A stretch of DNA of 64,000 nt from Aselliscus stoliczkanus. Its lineage: Eukaryota > Chordata > Mammalia > Chiroptera > Hipposideridae. Positions 37,865-49,100 of the stretch are shown one piece after another (the stretch's first letter is position 1; each line of letters opens with the position of its first letter). Both the position numbers and the translations under genes were made by a program. The notes under the pieces are model-generated. The model worked only from the letters and a program-made list of their open reading frames with translations. It did no database searches and was not told the origin of the DNA. The stretch lies in NCBI GenBank assembly GCA_033961575.1, contig CM066735.1, forward strand, positions 91,333,449-91,397,448, given 5' to 3'.

Positions 37865-38530
37865 ACCCTGTGTAGCAGGCAGCTTCTAAAATAGCCTCCA
37901 GTGATCACCTAGGCCCAGCATCCTTGACCTTATGTATCTGCCTCCCCTTAAGTGTGCTAGACCTACTGACTCACTACTAATGAGGAAAATATTAGATTAC
38001 AAAACAACCCTGTAGCTTCATCTTAGTCGCTCACACACTCACAAAGCCAGATGCCATGCTATAAGCTGCCCTATGGAGCGGACCACATGCCAAGGAAATG
38101 AGAGTGGTCTCCAGCCAATAGCCAGCAAGGAACTGAACCACTCAGTCCAGCAACTTGCAAGGAACTAAATCCTGCAGACAACTGCATAAATACACCTGGA
38201 CGCAGATCCCTAGGAGAGCCTTATTAGACCACAGCCCTGCCCACAGCTTAACTGCAGCCTCCTAAGAAACCTTGAGCCAGTGGCACACATCTAAGCCACA
38301 CCCATATTTCTAACCCTCAGAAACTGTGAAAAATAAACGTATATTTTTTGTTTTTTTGGGTTTTTTTGAGGGCAGTGTCACTGACCCTCATATATGGGAC
38401 CCGAACCGGGGCCGCTGGCTTCCCAAGCCAGCGCTTAACCACCGCGCCACTCGGCAGGCCCCAATGTATGCATTTTTAAGCCACAAAGTTTTAACATAAT
38501 TTGTTAGGCAGTGACAGATAGCTAATATAC
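37865..38530 (+). mobile_element. MaLR-type LTR in intron 7, split by a SINE
   Basis: GTAGCAGGCAGCTTCTAAAA, CCAGCAAGGAACTGAACCAC, GAAACTGTGAAAAATAAACG, then after the SINE TTTTTAAGCCACAAAGTTTT and GCAGTGACAGATAGCTAATA. This is the usual MLT1-type order, antisense to NR1D2. Confidence 0.7.
38342..38461 (-). mobile_element. tRNA-derived SINE, type A short
   Basis: A minus-strand copy inside the MaLR LTR (GAGGGCAGTGTCACTGACCC..GCGCCACTCGGCAGGCCCC), with imperfect target copies ACGTATATTTTT and ATGTATGCATTTTT. Confidence 0.85.
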
Positions 38531-39055
38531 TATGCAATTTTAATGCCTAGTTATATTAACCTGCATTCACTTTCATTTAGCATCCTGTGTTTATTAAGCT
38601 CATCATACTGATGTTAATAAATTAGTGATTTAGTATAAACCAGCAATAAAAGAAAGTATCTTAAAATAAGCCAAACCTAGGCTGTTTGCCATTGATTTCT
38701 TTTCTCAGCAAGGGCTATGTCTTCTTCCCTTGGCAACAGGAGGCAGTAGTGTACAACAAATGTTCAATGGCTCCCACTGAATATGGGGAGTTGTGTAAGA
38801 AAAAGAATTCTACAAGGAGGCAAGATTCTCTGGCTATTTATACCCTTTTTCCATTTTTTTCCAAGGAGCTTGAGGAAGTCTTTCATTGTTAACTGGTAGC
38901 TGAAAAAGTCCACTTGCAATGCAAATACTTAGAACAAGGACTACAATTTAATAGTAAGGGGAAAAGTTTGATTGACTTTGGCCACACAATCTTAAGAGTC
39001 ATCTTTGCAAAATTAATTAAAGCCTTCAATAATGCTTCTAACAGTCTCCCCTGCT

Positions 39056-39057
<2 letters not shown>

Positions 39058-39102
<45 letters not shown>

Positions 39103-39241
39103 TTTTAGCTGAGCCATCCAGCCATCTGTTGGCAGCTTAGCAGCAGCTCAGCTCAGACTGGGCATCAAACTGCTGTTGCTCAGAGCTCAGCTCGCACTCT
39201 TGAGCGAGCTCTTAACCAACTGAGCCACTCGGCCCGCCCTG
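39058..39241 (-). mobile_element. tRNA-derived SINE, type B with (TAAA)n tail
   Basis: A minus-strand SINE whose tail is about 12 TAAA units (plus-strand TTTA at 39056-39107) instead of plain A. Target CTCCCCTGCTTT at 39046-39057 and 39242-39253. Confidence 0.9.
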
Positions 39242-40169
39242 CTCCCCTGCTTTTAATATTTAATTAATTGTTTTCTTTAACATCCTTGCAATTTATTAAT
39301 TCATTCACCAAACCTTATTGAATGTAGGTGATTACTGTAATAAGTGCTAAGGAATTAGTAGCGAACATAGCAAACCAAAATTCCTTCCTGTAGAGAGCTC
39401 ATATTTTGGCAGAAGAATTGATTTGCATCGTATCCTCAGTAATTTATAATACCAACAACTGGGAAAGAATGACAGTGATCCCCACAAATATGTAATCTAG
39501 ATGGGCAAAGAAAGAAACAAACAGTAAGTGAGGAAGGCTTTCTGAGTTAGAACTAGTATTATTAGTAGCTGATCTTCCAGAGAATAATTTATGTTTGGAC
39601 AACCTATGCTTCTTTATGCAACTCAGAACTTCAGGGAAATGGACCCTACACCTAAAAATGTAAATTGTTATTAGTTTTTCTAAAAGCAGGGTTTCAGGAT
39701 TTCAAGACCAAAGAACCTCACTACAAATCTAGCAGGATCGTTAAAAAAAAAAACAACAATCCTCTTGAAATTGTAACAAACTGAACTGGAAATTCATCTT
39801 ATAAGCGATGCACTAAATGCTACATTATGTAGGTTAAGTCATGATACATCTTCTGCTTTCTTAGCTGGTTCTTCATCCCTCTCCCAAGCCTATACTCCTC
39901 ACCAAATCTCCTCTTTATGCATATTCACTTCCTACAGGATGGAAGCTGTCCTTCAATGAGGACAACGAAATGCACATCTAGATGAGCCTTGGTCTCACAC
40001 CTATATACCAGTCCCTAATCTTCAACTGGAAGTGACTACTACCATTTCACACAATCTGAAAAAGCATTTACCTTCCAGGTATAATTTCCCCATTCTCCAT
40101 GGTATCAAGATTCTTCCAGTCTCACAGGAAAATTGAGGAAGTCTTCCAGGAAAATATCATGCTTGCGAT

Positions 40170-40345
40170 TTCTCTCTCTCTTAAGCAGCTAGAGCTACTC
40201 TGTTACAAGCAATATAATGAAAAGGTTTTGAAACTAGACTAATACGAGTTCACCTAATTATTAAAAATGTGACTTTGGGCACATTATTTAACCCCTCTGT
40301 TCCTCAAATTCCTTGTCTGTAAAACTGAAGATAACATGTCCCAGT
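40170..40345 (+). repeat. MIR relic
   Basis: GTGACTTTGGGCACATTATT..CTCTGTTCCTCAAATTCCTT..TGTAAAACTGAAGATAA. Confidence 0.65.
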
Positions 40346-40977
40346 TCACATCACAGGTCTGTTCTGATACAATTACATGAGATCCAGGAAATAAACTAGC
40401 CTTTCTTCTGATAACTAAAACAAAACAAAAACCAGAAGGCAACTGTAGAGTACAAGAAAAACAAGAAGCGATTTTAAACATGAAACCAACTGCAATGTTG
40501 CTGAATTCCAAGCAATTATCAGAGACTATAAATGAAGAATCCATTTGTTATCTGATACTTGGAATGTTCCCCTTCGCGTGGTGCAGGTTTGGGGCAGAGA
40601 TTTATATTGCCTTGGCTACCATTTCAATCCCACTGTGTGAACACTATGAACACTATTTACATAATCATAATACTGTAAACATGGATTTTTACTTTTCAAT
40701 TTTTAGAATCAACTGATAAATAAAGCATGGAAAATAATCACAGCTATAGAACAGAATGTGAATGTTTTAATTCTTGACAATACAAAAAAAATGGTAAAGC
40801 AAAAGAAGCCAGGATATGGAGAAAGGAGGATACTTACTGTCCTCCCGTATTATGAAACGATTCTCTAAGGTATCTGAGGGATTATGTTAAAGTGAAGGAT
40901 CAAAGAATGTGAGCATGTTAAAATTATAAAAACCAATAAAGTAACTGAAAAAATAAAACATAAAAATTGAGACAGAG

Positions 40978-41482
40978 GGCGGGCCGAGTGGCGCATTGGT
41001 TAAGCGCTGGTTTTGGGATGCCAGCGGCCCCGGTTCGGATCCCACATGAGGGCCAGTGACACTGCCCTCTACAGCTAACAACAGCTCCACCTGGAGCTGG
41101 GCTGTGCGAGCCCCGGTGATGGTGTGGGCTGCAGCCCCTGCTGCAGTGGGCTGCCATAGGCTACAGTGAGTGGCCCGCAGCCAGCGTGAGCGGCTGGCAG
41201 CCAAGCGTGAGCTGCCAATAGCTGCAGTGAGCGACCATCCAGAGGCCAGCGACGGATCTGCCTCATCCGGGAAGAGCGCAATGGCGATACCAACAGTGAA
41301 GCAACATCCTCCGCAACTAGACTGAAGAACAAAAAGACAGCAACTTGTCTGTTCCCTTTCCCCGATTCCCCAACGCTGTTCCCCTCCACCAATTCCCCAA
41401 TAAAATCTTAAAAAAAAAAAAAAAAGTCCCTAGGAGGGGGCAACTTAAGACCACCTTGGTGGGGATAAGTCCGTTAGTTGCT

Positions 41483-41508
<26 letters not shown>
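40978..41508 (+). mobile_element. Composite SINE (long form) with extra 3' segment and second A tail
   Basis: A long-form SINE (40978 to about 41425, ending CCCAATAAAATCTT and A tail) is followed by a 60-bp non-SINE segment (GTCCCTAGGAGGGGGCAACT.. to about 41486) and a second A tract. The 16-bp target copies AAAAATTGAGACAGAG lie outside both (40962-40977 and 41509-41524), so the whole unit inserted in one event. This looks like 3' transduction. Confidence 0.88.
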
Positions 41509-41513
<5 letters not shown>

Positions 41514-42339
41514 TTGAGACAGAGAGGGTAATTTTATTTATCAATTGTATCTACTAAATAAAAAGTGCTAATATCTAAGCACAGTATTTAGAGCTGGCTG
41601 GGCAACCATCAGAACAACCAAAAAGAAAGATGGTGCGAAATCGAGTTCTCTGAAGGACAGGCTGGAAGTACAAGAACGAAGGAGAGAATTTTCTTTGAAT
41701 ACTCTTCTGTAGCTGTTGAAATCTTATTTTCCTGACTAAATACTGCTTTAAAAATAACAAAGAGTCCTTTTTAAATGGTAAAGATTTAAATTTGACATGA
41801 ACACTAGCATATATTTAAGTGAAAACATATTATTAAAATGCATGGAATTGTCCATGTATATATGTGTGGCTTATATATATCTTCATATAGAAATGTTAAC
41901 AAAAATAAGAATGCATATACTCTTTTATAATGTGTTTTCCACTTAGTATGTCAAACATTTCTTGGACACCATGTATCAATCAGCAGGCAGATGGATAAAT
42001 GGATGGATAGGGAGAGACCCCTAATATTAACAAGGATGCTTTTTGGTAATAATATAAGTTATCACCTTAATATTTTCTAATTTTTCAAAGAACCCATATT
42101 ATTCCTATGGTTGGGAAACAAGGCTTTTTCAAGATTAAAACAAAATAAAAATCATGTACCTGGTGGAAAATACAAATGAAGTTGAGTAGCACAGACTAGC
42201 TTAGTGCCCCCCTCCAAAGTCTCTGGTTTTCATCGCTTCCTCTGAATGAACACCTCTGGGACTATGTCCCTCCTTCTCCACCTCCTCTGCCACACTCATC
42301 GAGTTCATTCCACTATCTCAAACCTAAAGTTATTTCAAC

Positions 42340-42900
42340 AGCCTCTCAACCTGACTCTCCGGCTCTCATGACTCACCTGTCTAAAACGCTGGGCCAATGA
42401 TAAAGCATCACTTTGTTAATGCCTGGTCATTCCTCCATTTAAGTGGCACTGACTTTCTACTGCCTATTTCAGCTAAAACTTCTCTGCTCAATCCCCACAG
42501 CTGCCATTCTATAACCTGGTACTCCCCTAACCTGCAAGCCTTCTGTACCCCTCCTCCTCAATGTACACATTAAGGTTCTGGGCCCTTCCTCTGCCCCATC
42601 TCGTGTTCTCCCATAAGGGTCCATCATTTTTGCTAGGCAAGCCCAATAATCCATCCTTCAAATTCCAGCTCCACTTCCATCTTCCCCACAAAGCCTTCTC
42701 AGGTGACTTTATCTCCTTCCCATCATTCCTCTTTACCTCAGTCAGAACCACAGTTTAGTGTATAAAGCTTTTTGTGTTAGGTGTCTCTCCAAATAGAATA
42801 TAAAATACTTTGAGAGCAAGCTTGTGTCTTGATGCTTTTTCTCTCTCCCCCTGAGCACCTAGCATATAAAGCATATTCATCAGATAAGGCAATTAACAAG
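42340..42900 (+). repeat. LINE-2 3' end relic
   Basis: CCACAAAGCCTTCTCAGGTG, TTTGAGAGCAAGCTTGTGTC and TGAGCACCTAGCATATAAAG match the L2 3' end order. Confidence 0.65.
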
Positions 42901-43804
42901 TATGGATTACCTTTAGTTTCTCAGTAATAGATTTACTAATCTGATGTCAACTCAAATCATTGTTAATCAATCACTTATCAAGAGACTGTGAAATGGTCAA
43001 GTAAGAGAGGCATTAGAAGGTACCAGAGAGAACAGGTGTGTCTTACTGACACAGTACTCCCATACTATCCCCTTATCAAACGTGCATGTCCACTCCCCAG
43101 AGAGAGCTCATCAGAAAAGGTAGCCAAATTATGCTTCCAAATGGCCTAAGTCTTTATTCCACTAATGTACAGGCCCTTTACCATATATAAAGAACTTACT
43201 CTCTGTAAGAGCTCCTGATGTATAGTTCAGTCACATTATCCAGAGCCAGAACGTATACTTTCCCAGTACCTAGCACATTTACACAGTGGAAAACTAATGG
43301 GAAACTGGAAGTATGCCCTGTCAAAATACTGTAAAGGTCTCAACAAACGTTTTCAAATAAAGTCAGAGATACCTAAAAGTAGCTGGCACGTACTTACATG
43401 TCCCCAGGAAAGTCACTGGATCCTAATTTCTAATTTGTTATTGGGAGTAACCTCTGCCTAATAGTCTGAATTAACATACTTCAGTCAGAAATAACTGTGA
43501 TATAAATGCAAGGTGGTAGGAAAATTGAGAAACACCATCAATGGCTCTCATAAACCAACATTAAATGTTAGAACCCCAAAATCTTGGTCATTCAGTGTGA
43601 CTGACCCCATGCCTGGCTCACATGGTACAATCCCAACCTTTGTAAGGATGAGGAAACCGAGACCCAAAAGGATAAAATTACTTACATCCAAGTCACACAT
43701 AAAATTCAGTGGCAAAACTGGGTGAAAGCCTGCAACTCACAATTCACCCACTGCTGTTAACAAACCACACTGATACTTTCAACTTCCTCAAGTAACCCAC
43801 ATAG

Positions 43805-43925
43805 TATTTTTCTTTTTTTAGTTGAGCCATCCTGCCACCTGTTGGCAGCTCGGCGGCTGCTCAGCTCGGGCTGGGCATCGAACTGCTGTTGCTCAGAGCT
43901 CAGCTCGCACTCTTGAGCGAGCTCT
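43805..43925 (-). mobile_element. 5'-truncated tRNA-derived SINE, type B
   Basis: The body is typical but stops before the tRNA head. The direct repeat TAACCCACATAG (43793-43804 and 43926-43937) overlaps the SINE's own TTAACC, so the 5' junction was made by microhomology. Confidence 0.85.
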
Positions 43926-44071
43926 TAACCCACATAGCATTTTAATTAAAGCTTAGATTGATATTAGAACCACCTACCTGGAGATACACAATGTTCCAAA
44001 AATTAAATCCATAAAATAATGATTTAAGACTCGTAAAAAATTATAACAAGCGCTAAAGACTAAGAGTGGTA

Positions 44072-44187
44072 GGCCGGCCGAGTGGCGCGGTGGTAAAGCG
44101 CTGGCTTGGAAAGCCAGCAGCCCCAGTTCGGGTCCCACATATGAGGGCCAGGGACACTGCCCTCAAAAAAAAAAATTAAAAAAATAA
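44072..44187 (+). mobile_element. tRNA-derived SINE, type A short
   Basis: In intron 7, about 250 bp from exon 7, antisense to NR1D2. Target AAAGACTAAGAGTGGTA at 44055-44071 and 44188-44204. Confidence 0.92.
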
Positions 44188-44436
44188 AAAGACTAAGAGT
44201 GGTAAATATGAGGCCCAGATCTAAACATCATTTTATTACTACATAGCACATTTGACTTCTCCTGTCATGATAAAAAAGGAATTAGTTATGCAAAAATAAC
44301 AGATTAACATAGTTTACCATCTTCCTTAAGGACTTCTTCCCTCCACAGAGCTTGCTGGAACTTAATTCACTGCCACCTTCTCCCCAATTGGTCACTATAT
44401 TCTGGCTGTGGTACAATTTTAAAGCAGCTGGCTTAC

Positions 44437-44647
44437 CTGCAGATACCAGGACAACTGCTGTAAACAAACTCATCTCTTCATCACTAAGTTGGAGGGCATT
44501 CAGCTTCTCACTAAACTCAAACATAGAGTTTAGCAGATCCCCTGCTCCCATTGAGTGTAAATCATCCACACTATACTTCTTTCCACTTAAAAAGGTGACC
44601 GTACGTTCCTTTGCATCAAATAATGATGCAAATCGTACCATTAAAAC
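44437..44647 (-). CDS. NR1D2: NR1D2 exon 7: central ligand-binding domain
   Basis: This 211-nt exon encodes 70 codons plus the first base of an Asp codon. It runs from VLMVRFASLFDAKERTVTFL to FTAVVLVSA and forms the middle LBD helices around the heme pocket and the co-repressor surface. The acceptor is TTTTTCCAG|GTTTTAATG; the donor is TCTGCAG|GTAAGC. Open frame continues into the intron at both ends, but only the bounded part matches the family. The sequence looks identical or nearly so to the human protein as I remember it, in line with strong constraint on this domain. Confidence 0.96.
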
Positions 44648-45449
44648 CTGGAAAAAGAAAAAGACTTCAATATATCTTTTGGAGAAGTTCATTAGCAATG
44701 CTAGGAAATAACTCAGTATGCAAGTCAGTTAAGAAACATTCTATGTATAAACGAAAGCTGTAAAGGAAAAACTGAGTTTATTTTCACCCGGAATCATTTC
44801 CTTAAGGCAAATTCCCCACCAAAGCAATAAATATTCCAAGAAGAACATCAAAAAGTTCTAGCCATCAGTGGCAATATTCATAAATCCTGTGATACTCTGA
44901 AACTCTCTTAATCAAGATTCTGAAATGCAAATACAAAATTAAAGCAGGCAATAATGCCAAGAAATGTGAAACTGGGCCTTGGCCAAAGGCGTTATAGAAA
45001 CTCTTTAAAAAGCTACCAAGTATAGCACATAGTCTCTACGCTCTAGTAAAAAGAGCAATATTTCAATGCAGTAACACTTAGAAACATCAAAACACCAAAT
45101 GTAGCCAAGGCAAACGCAACACATGAACTCTAATTAGACTACTTCAAGAAACTATAACCCAAAGAGACAATACACACAAAACAACTATTACAGTAAAAGT
45201 GTTCCAGATACCAAGTTATAATTGAAATCCAAATCAAACCAGTCAACAACTGCTTACCTCCAGCACTCCCTCCACTATACTAAATGGTGATATCTGTCAT
45301 ATATTTCTCTCTGAATCAGTGGAACACTGAACGAAACACCTTCCCTTCGCAATACTCCCAAGAAAGACCATCCAAAAGAGGGTGAGCCTTCTGTGAAGAT
45401 GGTGCTAGCTCTAGAACACCGCAATCCCAAGACAAAACAGAAGGCAGAC

Positions 45450-45600
45450 AAAATCCCAAGTCCTGGAGTCTGGGATTTGTGTTCCAGTCCTGACTGTGTT
45501 ATGAATTTACTGGCAATCCAGGAAAAGTCTCTTCACACCTCTGGGCCATAGTTACCTAACCTCAAAAATGGGTGAACTGAATTTAATCAATGACATGGCT
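45450..45600. repeat. MIR relic in intron 6
   Basis: GTGTTCCAGTCCTGACTGTG..CACACCTCTGGGCCATAGTT. Confidence 0.65.
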
Positions 45601-46589
45601 TTAAATCTTAAGTCTTATAATGTTTTCTTTTAAACTAAAAATCCTAACCTATAGGTGTTACTTTTGAATTACATCATAGCTATTTCATTTATGAATACAT
45701 ATGGCTTCTCTGTTCTAGTCCAGGCACCCCAGAAACCATAACCTCAGGCAACAGTTTATGTGCGACCTGCACTGGCACATGTGCAAACAGGAGGGAGGAA
45801 AAGGAAATGAGACAGGGAAGGAAGGGGAGTCAACATCAGCAATACTTACTGAGCTGTCCTTGCTAAGGACAACTGAGCTCAGTCTTGTGGGGCCATCCAG
45901 GGAGAAACAGAAATATACTCCCTGGCTCCCGTCCCCTGCTGACCAGTTTTGGCCGACCAGACGTGAACTTCCCACCGACCACCCCGCGCTGCAGAATAAT
46001 GTATTAAGTGAGTTCCTAGCAAGCCCCAGGCTTCTCACACCTCAGCAATGAAAGGGACGCCCTGGAGCAGACAGGTGAGAGGCACCTGAGGACGCACAAG
46101 GGGAGACACTGTTCGTGTCCTACCAAAGCTGGCAACACTGGCTGCCTCATGCCCCGACAGACGGCATCACAGCACGAGTCGTTGGTACCAAAAAGGGAGC
46201 CATGGATTCTGGAGTGAGGTGAGACCAAGAAAAGTTGAGGGGGCACAAAAGAGATGTGTGCTATGGCCCCAAATAGTCTATATTCTCCTAAAAGACAAAA
46301 CCACATTCTAGTTATCCTTCCTATTCTGTACTGAACATAGTCAACGTCAGGCTAGGCACTGAGTGGGTGTGCACCCCTGAAAGCAGCGCTGGCACCTGCA
46401 GAGCATTTATATTTCAAGTCCTAACTCACTGGATGTGCCCAGTCTCTGCCCAAGATCCTGAGATGGCCATTCTTTTGTTGGATCAGTTCAGCCTCTGGAC
46501 TATAAATATTCATGTAGAAAAGAATGAAATTGTGCATGAAAATAAAATACCACATGCCCTCATTCACATTCAGGATACACAAAGCCTAC

Positions 46590-46775
46590 CTCGAAAGTCC
46601 CAGCCTTTAAAAGGTTGACCTGGTCATGCTGAGAGAGATCTCTGAATCCAGGAATACGCTTTGCAAATTCCACCACTTCTTTCACCGCTGGGGTGAAGCT
46701 CATTGAAAATTCTTCCCAGATTTCATGCCCTGATTTGTGAGGATCCACATATGGAGACTTACTCATTGGACAAAC
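46590..46775 (-). CDS. NR1D2: NR1D2 exon 6: start of ligand-binding domain with heme Cys
   Basis: This 186-nt exon encodes exactly 62 codons, VCPMSKSPYVDPHKSGHEIW through LLKAGTFE. Its second codon, TGT at 46770-46772, is the Cys of the Cys-Pro heme regulatory motif (human Cys384), one axial ligand of the heme iron in ferric REV-ERB beta. The segment covers the early LBD helices, including the nuclear receptor signature around FAKRIPGFRDLSQHDQVNLL. Both ends are phase 0: acceptor CACACTAG|GTTTGT and donor TTCGAG|GTAGGC. Since the ligand Cys sits two codons from a splice junction, loss or shift of this acceptor would remove heme sensing. Confidence 0.96.
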
Positions 46776-47109
46776 CTAGTGTGCACAAAACAAAACAAAA
46801 GAACTCTTCAATTGTGAGAGGTGGTAAAGAAATTTCAAAAGTGGCATTTCTGAATCATTGGAAACGCCACCACGAAAATAACCCTCAGACGCTACTGATA
46901 ATAGCACTTTCTTTCTTGCTACTCCCCTTTTGACAGAAAGCCTCACAGCAACCTAATTTAAATAGCAATTAACTTGTTATCCTGACAGAGGCAGCCTAAG
47001 CAAAACTGAGATCCATAACAAGCTATTTTAAAAATCTGTTGCACAGGTTTAAGTTTATTTTGTAACACAACTGCCACCTTATGCTAGTTTCACGTTTTCA
47101 AACAAATTC

Positions 47110-47300
47110 ATACATTATTTACTTGATTCTCAACCCTATTAGTTAGTTATGGCAGATATTATAATTACCATTTCTTAGGTGCAAAAATGAGACTAACTGG
47201 TTTAGTGACTTATCCAAATACAGCTGTCACAGGCCTAGAACCCAAACCCACATTCAGTTAATATTTCAAAACTTGCTTTTTACTAAATGGGCACAATTAC
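47110..47300. repeat. MIR relic in intron 5
   Basis: TTGATTCTCAACCCTATTAG..GACTTATCCAAATACAGCTG..AGAACCCAAACCCACATTC, degenerate MIR. Confidence 0.5.
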
Positions 47301-48477
47301 AATGTTGTAATTTCAAAGAGGATTTTTAAAATGGTCCTAACCATTTATTTCATAAACACTGACCACTGACCTCCACTTGTTCAATTAGGAAACAACTGGA
47401 GATACAAGGTATACCTTCTAAATGAGGGTTGGGGAGGGAAAAAGGAGGAAGCAGGAAGGTATAAAAACACTAAAAAGATTATGAAATATGCACTGTAAAC
47501 TCTATTAGTAAAATCAGCCTTTAAATTTTCACTTAATCCATAGGGGATCTAAGAAAGGAATGATTCTATAACTATGAAGAATATCACAAAATTAGAACCT
47601 AAATTCTTACAGATTCTTCCCTCCTTAAGGCAGCTACTAAGTCTAATAAAATACAAGATCATCTTTCAGGTCCATGACATCAAATACTTGCAAGTGACAA
47701 AAAAAACCTAACATAAGGATTGGGATACAATCAGCTATTTTAAAAATTAGGAAAAGACAATTTTAATTACGTGGTTGTAAAAAATACCAAGCACTATCAA
47801 AGGACCTCATGATTTAAACTGGAAATGGTGCAGTACTGATGTTTTTGGTGAAATTTTGGCTGAGTATAAAGACTGTACTTTCATGTAGACTGGTGCCTTT
47901 GATGAAAAAAAAAAAACTTGAATGATATGAATAATATAACTCATCTCATAGAATGAAATCCTTAGAAGCTAGCCTATTAAAATATCCCTAAGTTTTCACA
48001 CAATAAAACATCCGCGTTCTATCCAAAGACCTTTTTGCATCATAATGGTTAAAGAAAACTCCTTCCATAGAAACCAAGGAATAACTGACTGTAGCAAGCT
48101 AAAAGATCAGCCGTAAGAGAAATTCCAAAGCTAGTAAGGTAATGATTTATCATAATGCTTAAATTTTTAAAGGTATTTCTGAGAATTAAAGTACCAATTC
48201 TGCAATCCCTATTTTACATAAAATCCTAATCCCAAGCATAGCATCAATCAAATCACATGCTGGTTGGTACCTAACTCTGTGAAACTAGATCATTCAACTA
48301 ATGATGTTTATTAAGTACTTGACCTAAAATGTTGCACAAAACTGATTCTGTAAATCCCTTAGGTTTTCTGACACCCCCACTTCCACCGTTGAAGTTGATA
48401 TATTCCCCCCCCATAAAAGAAAACCTTCAAAGCTTTACATGATACAAGGTGAGCAAAAAAATGTGATTTCACTATAC

Positions 48478-49100
48478 CAGATGCATTCTCCCTCCATTGT
48501 TGCACAGGTAACTATTCTTGTTCTCATTCTGAGAAAATCCATCTATTGAAACTCTATCACATACTCTTTGAGTATAAGCATTGGAGAAGTTCATACAATG
48601 TCCATTTGCAATGCAAATGGCATGCCCATTTGGGTAATGCAGTATGTTCCTCCCTTTGTACTGTCCATTGAGATTCTGCTGGCTCTCATCACAAGGAAAA
48701 TGGCTGCTAAGCCCACTGCCACAATGGTCATGAGTTAGACTGTACTGCTCCATGTTCTTGGGAATCCGTTCTCTCTGGGACTGCATGGTCTCTGCTGAGT
48801 TGTCTCGCTGCTCTTGATTATACATAAAGGTATCCTTGTGGGCTCTGGTCACCATGCCAATCACTTCTTCTTTTGCAAAGTCAGAAGAGGGAGAAGAGCT
48901 TTTGATGTTTTCTTGCTCCAGCTGAGGCTTGGGTCGCAGCTGTTCCTGGGCTGGTAAGGCTGTCTGTTCGTGATGTTCTACTAATGTGTCATTCTGCAAG
49001 TGACCATTGAACTGGCTGTTCATCATGGTCTTCATCGCACTTTGCATTTCAATTAGCATCCTCTGTTTTTCACGCTTAGGAATACGACCAAACCGAACAG
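48478..49100 (-). CDS. NR1D2: NR1D2 exon 5: CTE and long hinge region
   Basis: This 623-nt exon, the largest, encodes 207 full codons (about residues 174-380). It begins VRFGRIPKREKQRMLIEM, the remainder of the C-terminal extension, and continues through the variable, Ser/Gln/Asn-rich hinge to GGRMHL. A Cys in the SYLCNNGG motif corresponds to human Cys374, reported to form a redox-sensitive disulfide with the heme-ligand Cys384. The hinge appears two residues shorter than human, with one residue fewer at KSSSPSSDF and one at QRERIPK. Both differences are in frame in low-constraint sequence. The acceptor is TTCAATAG|CTGTTC and the donor CATCTG|GTATAG. Confidence 0.95.
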
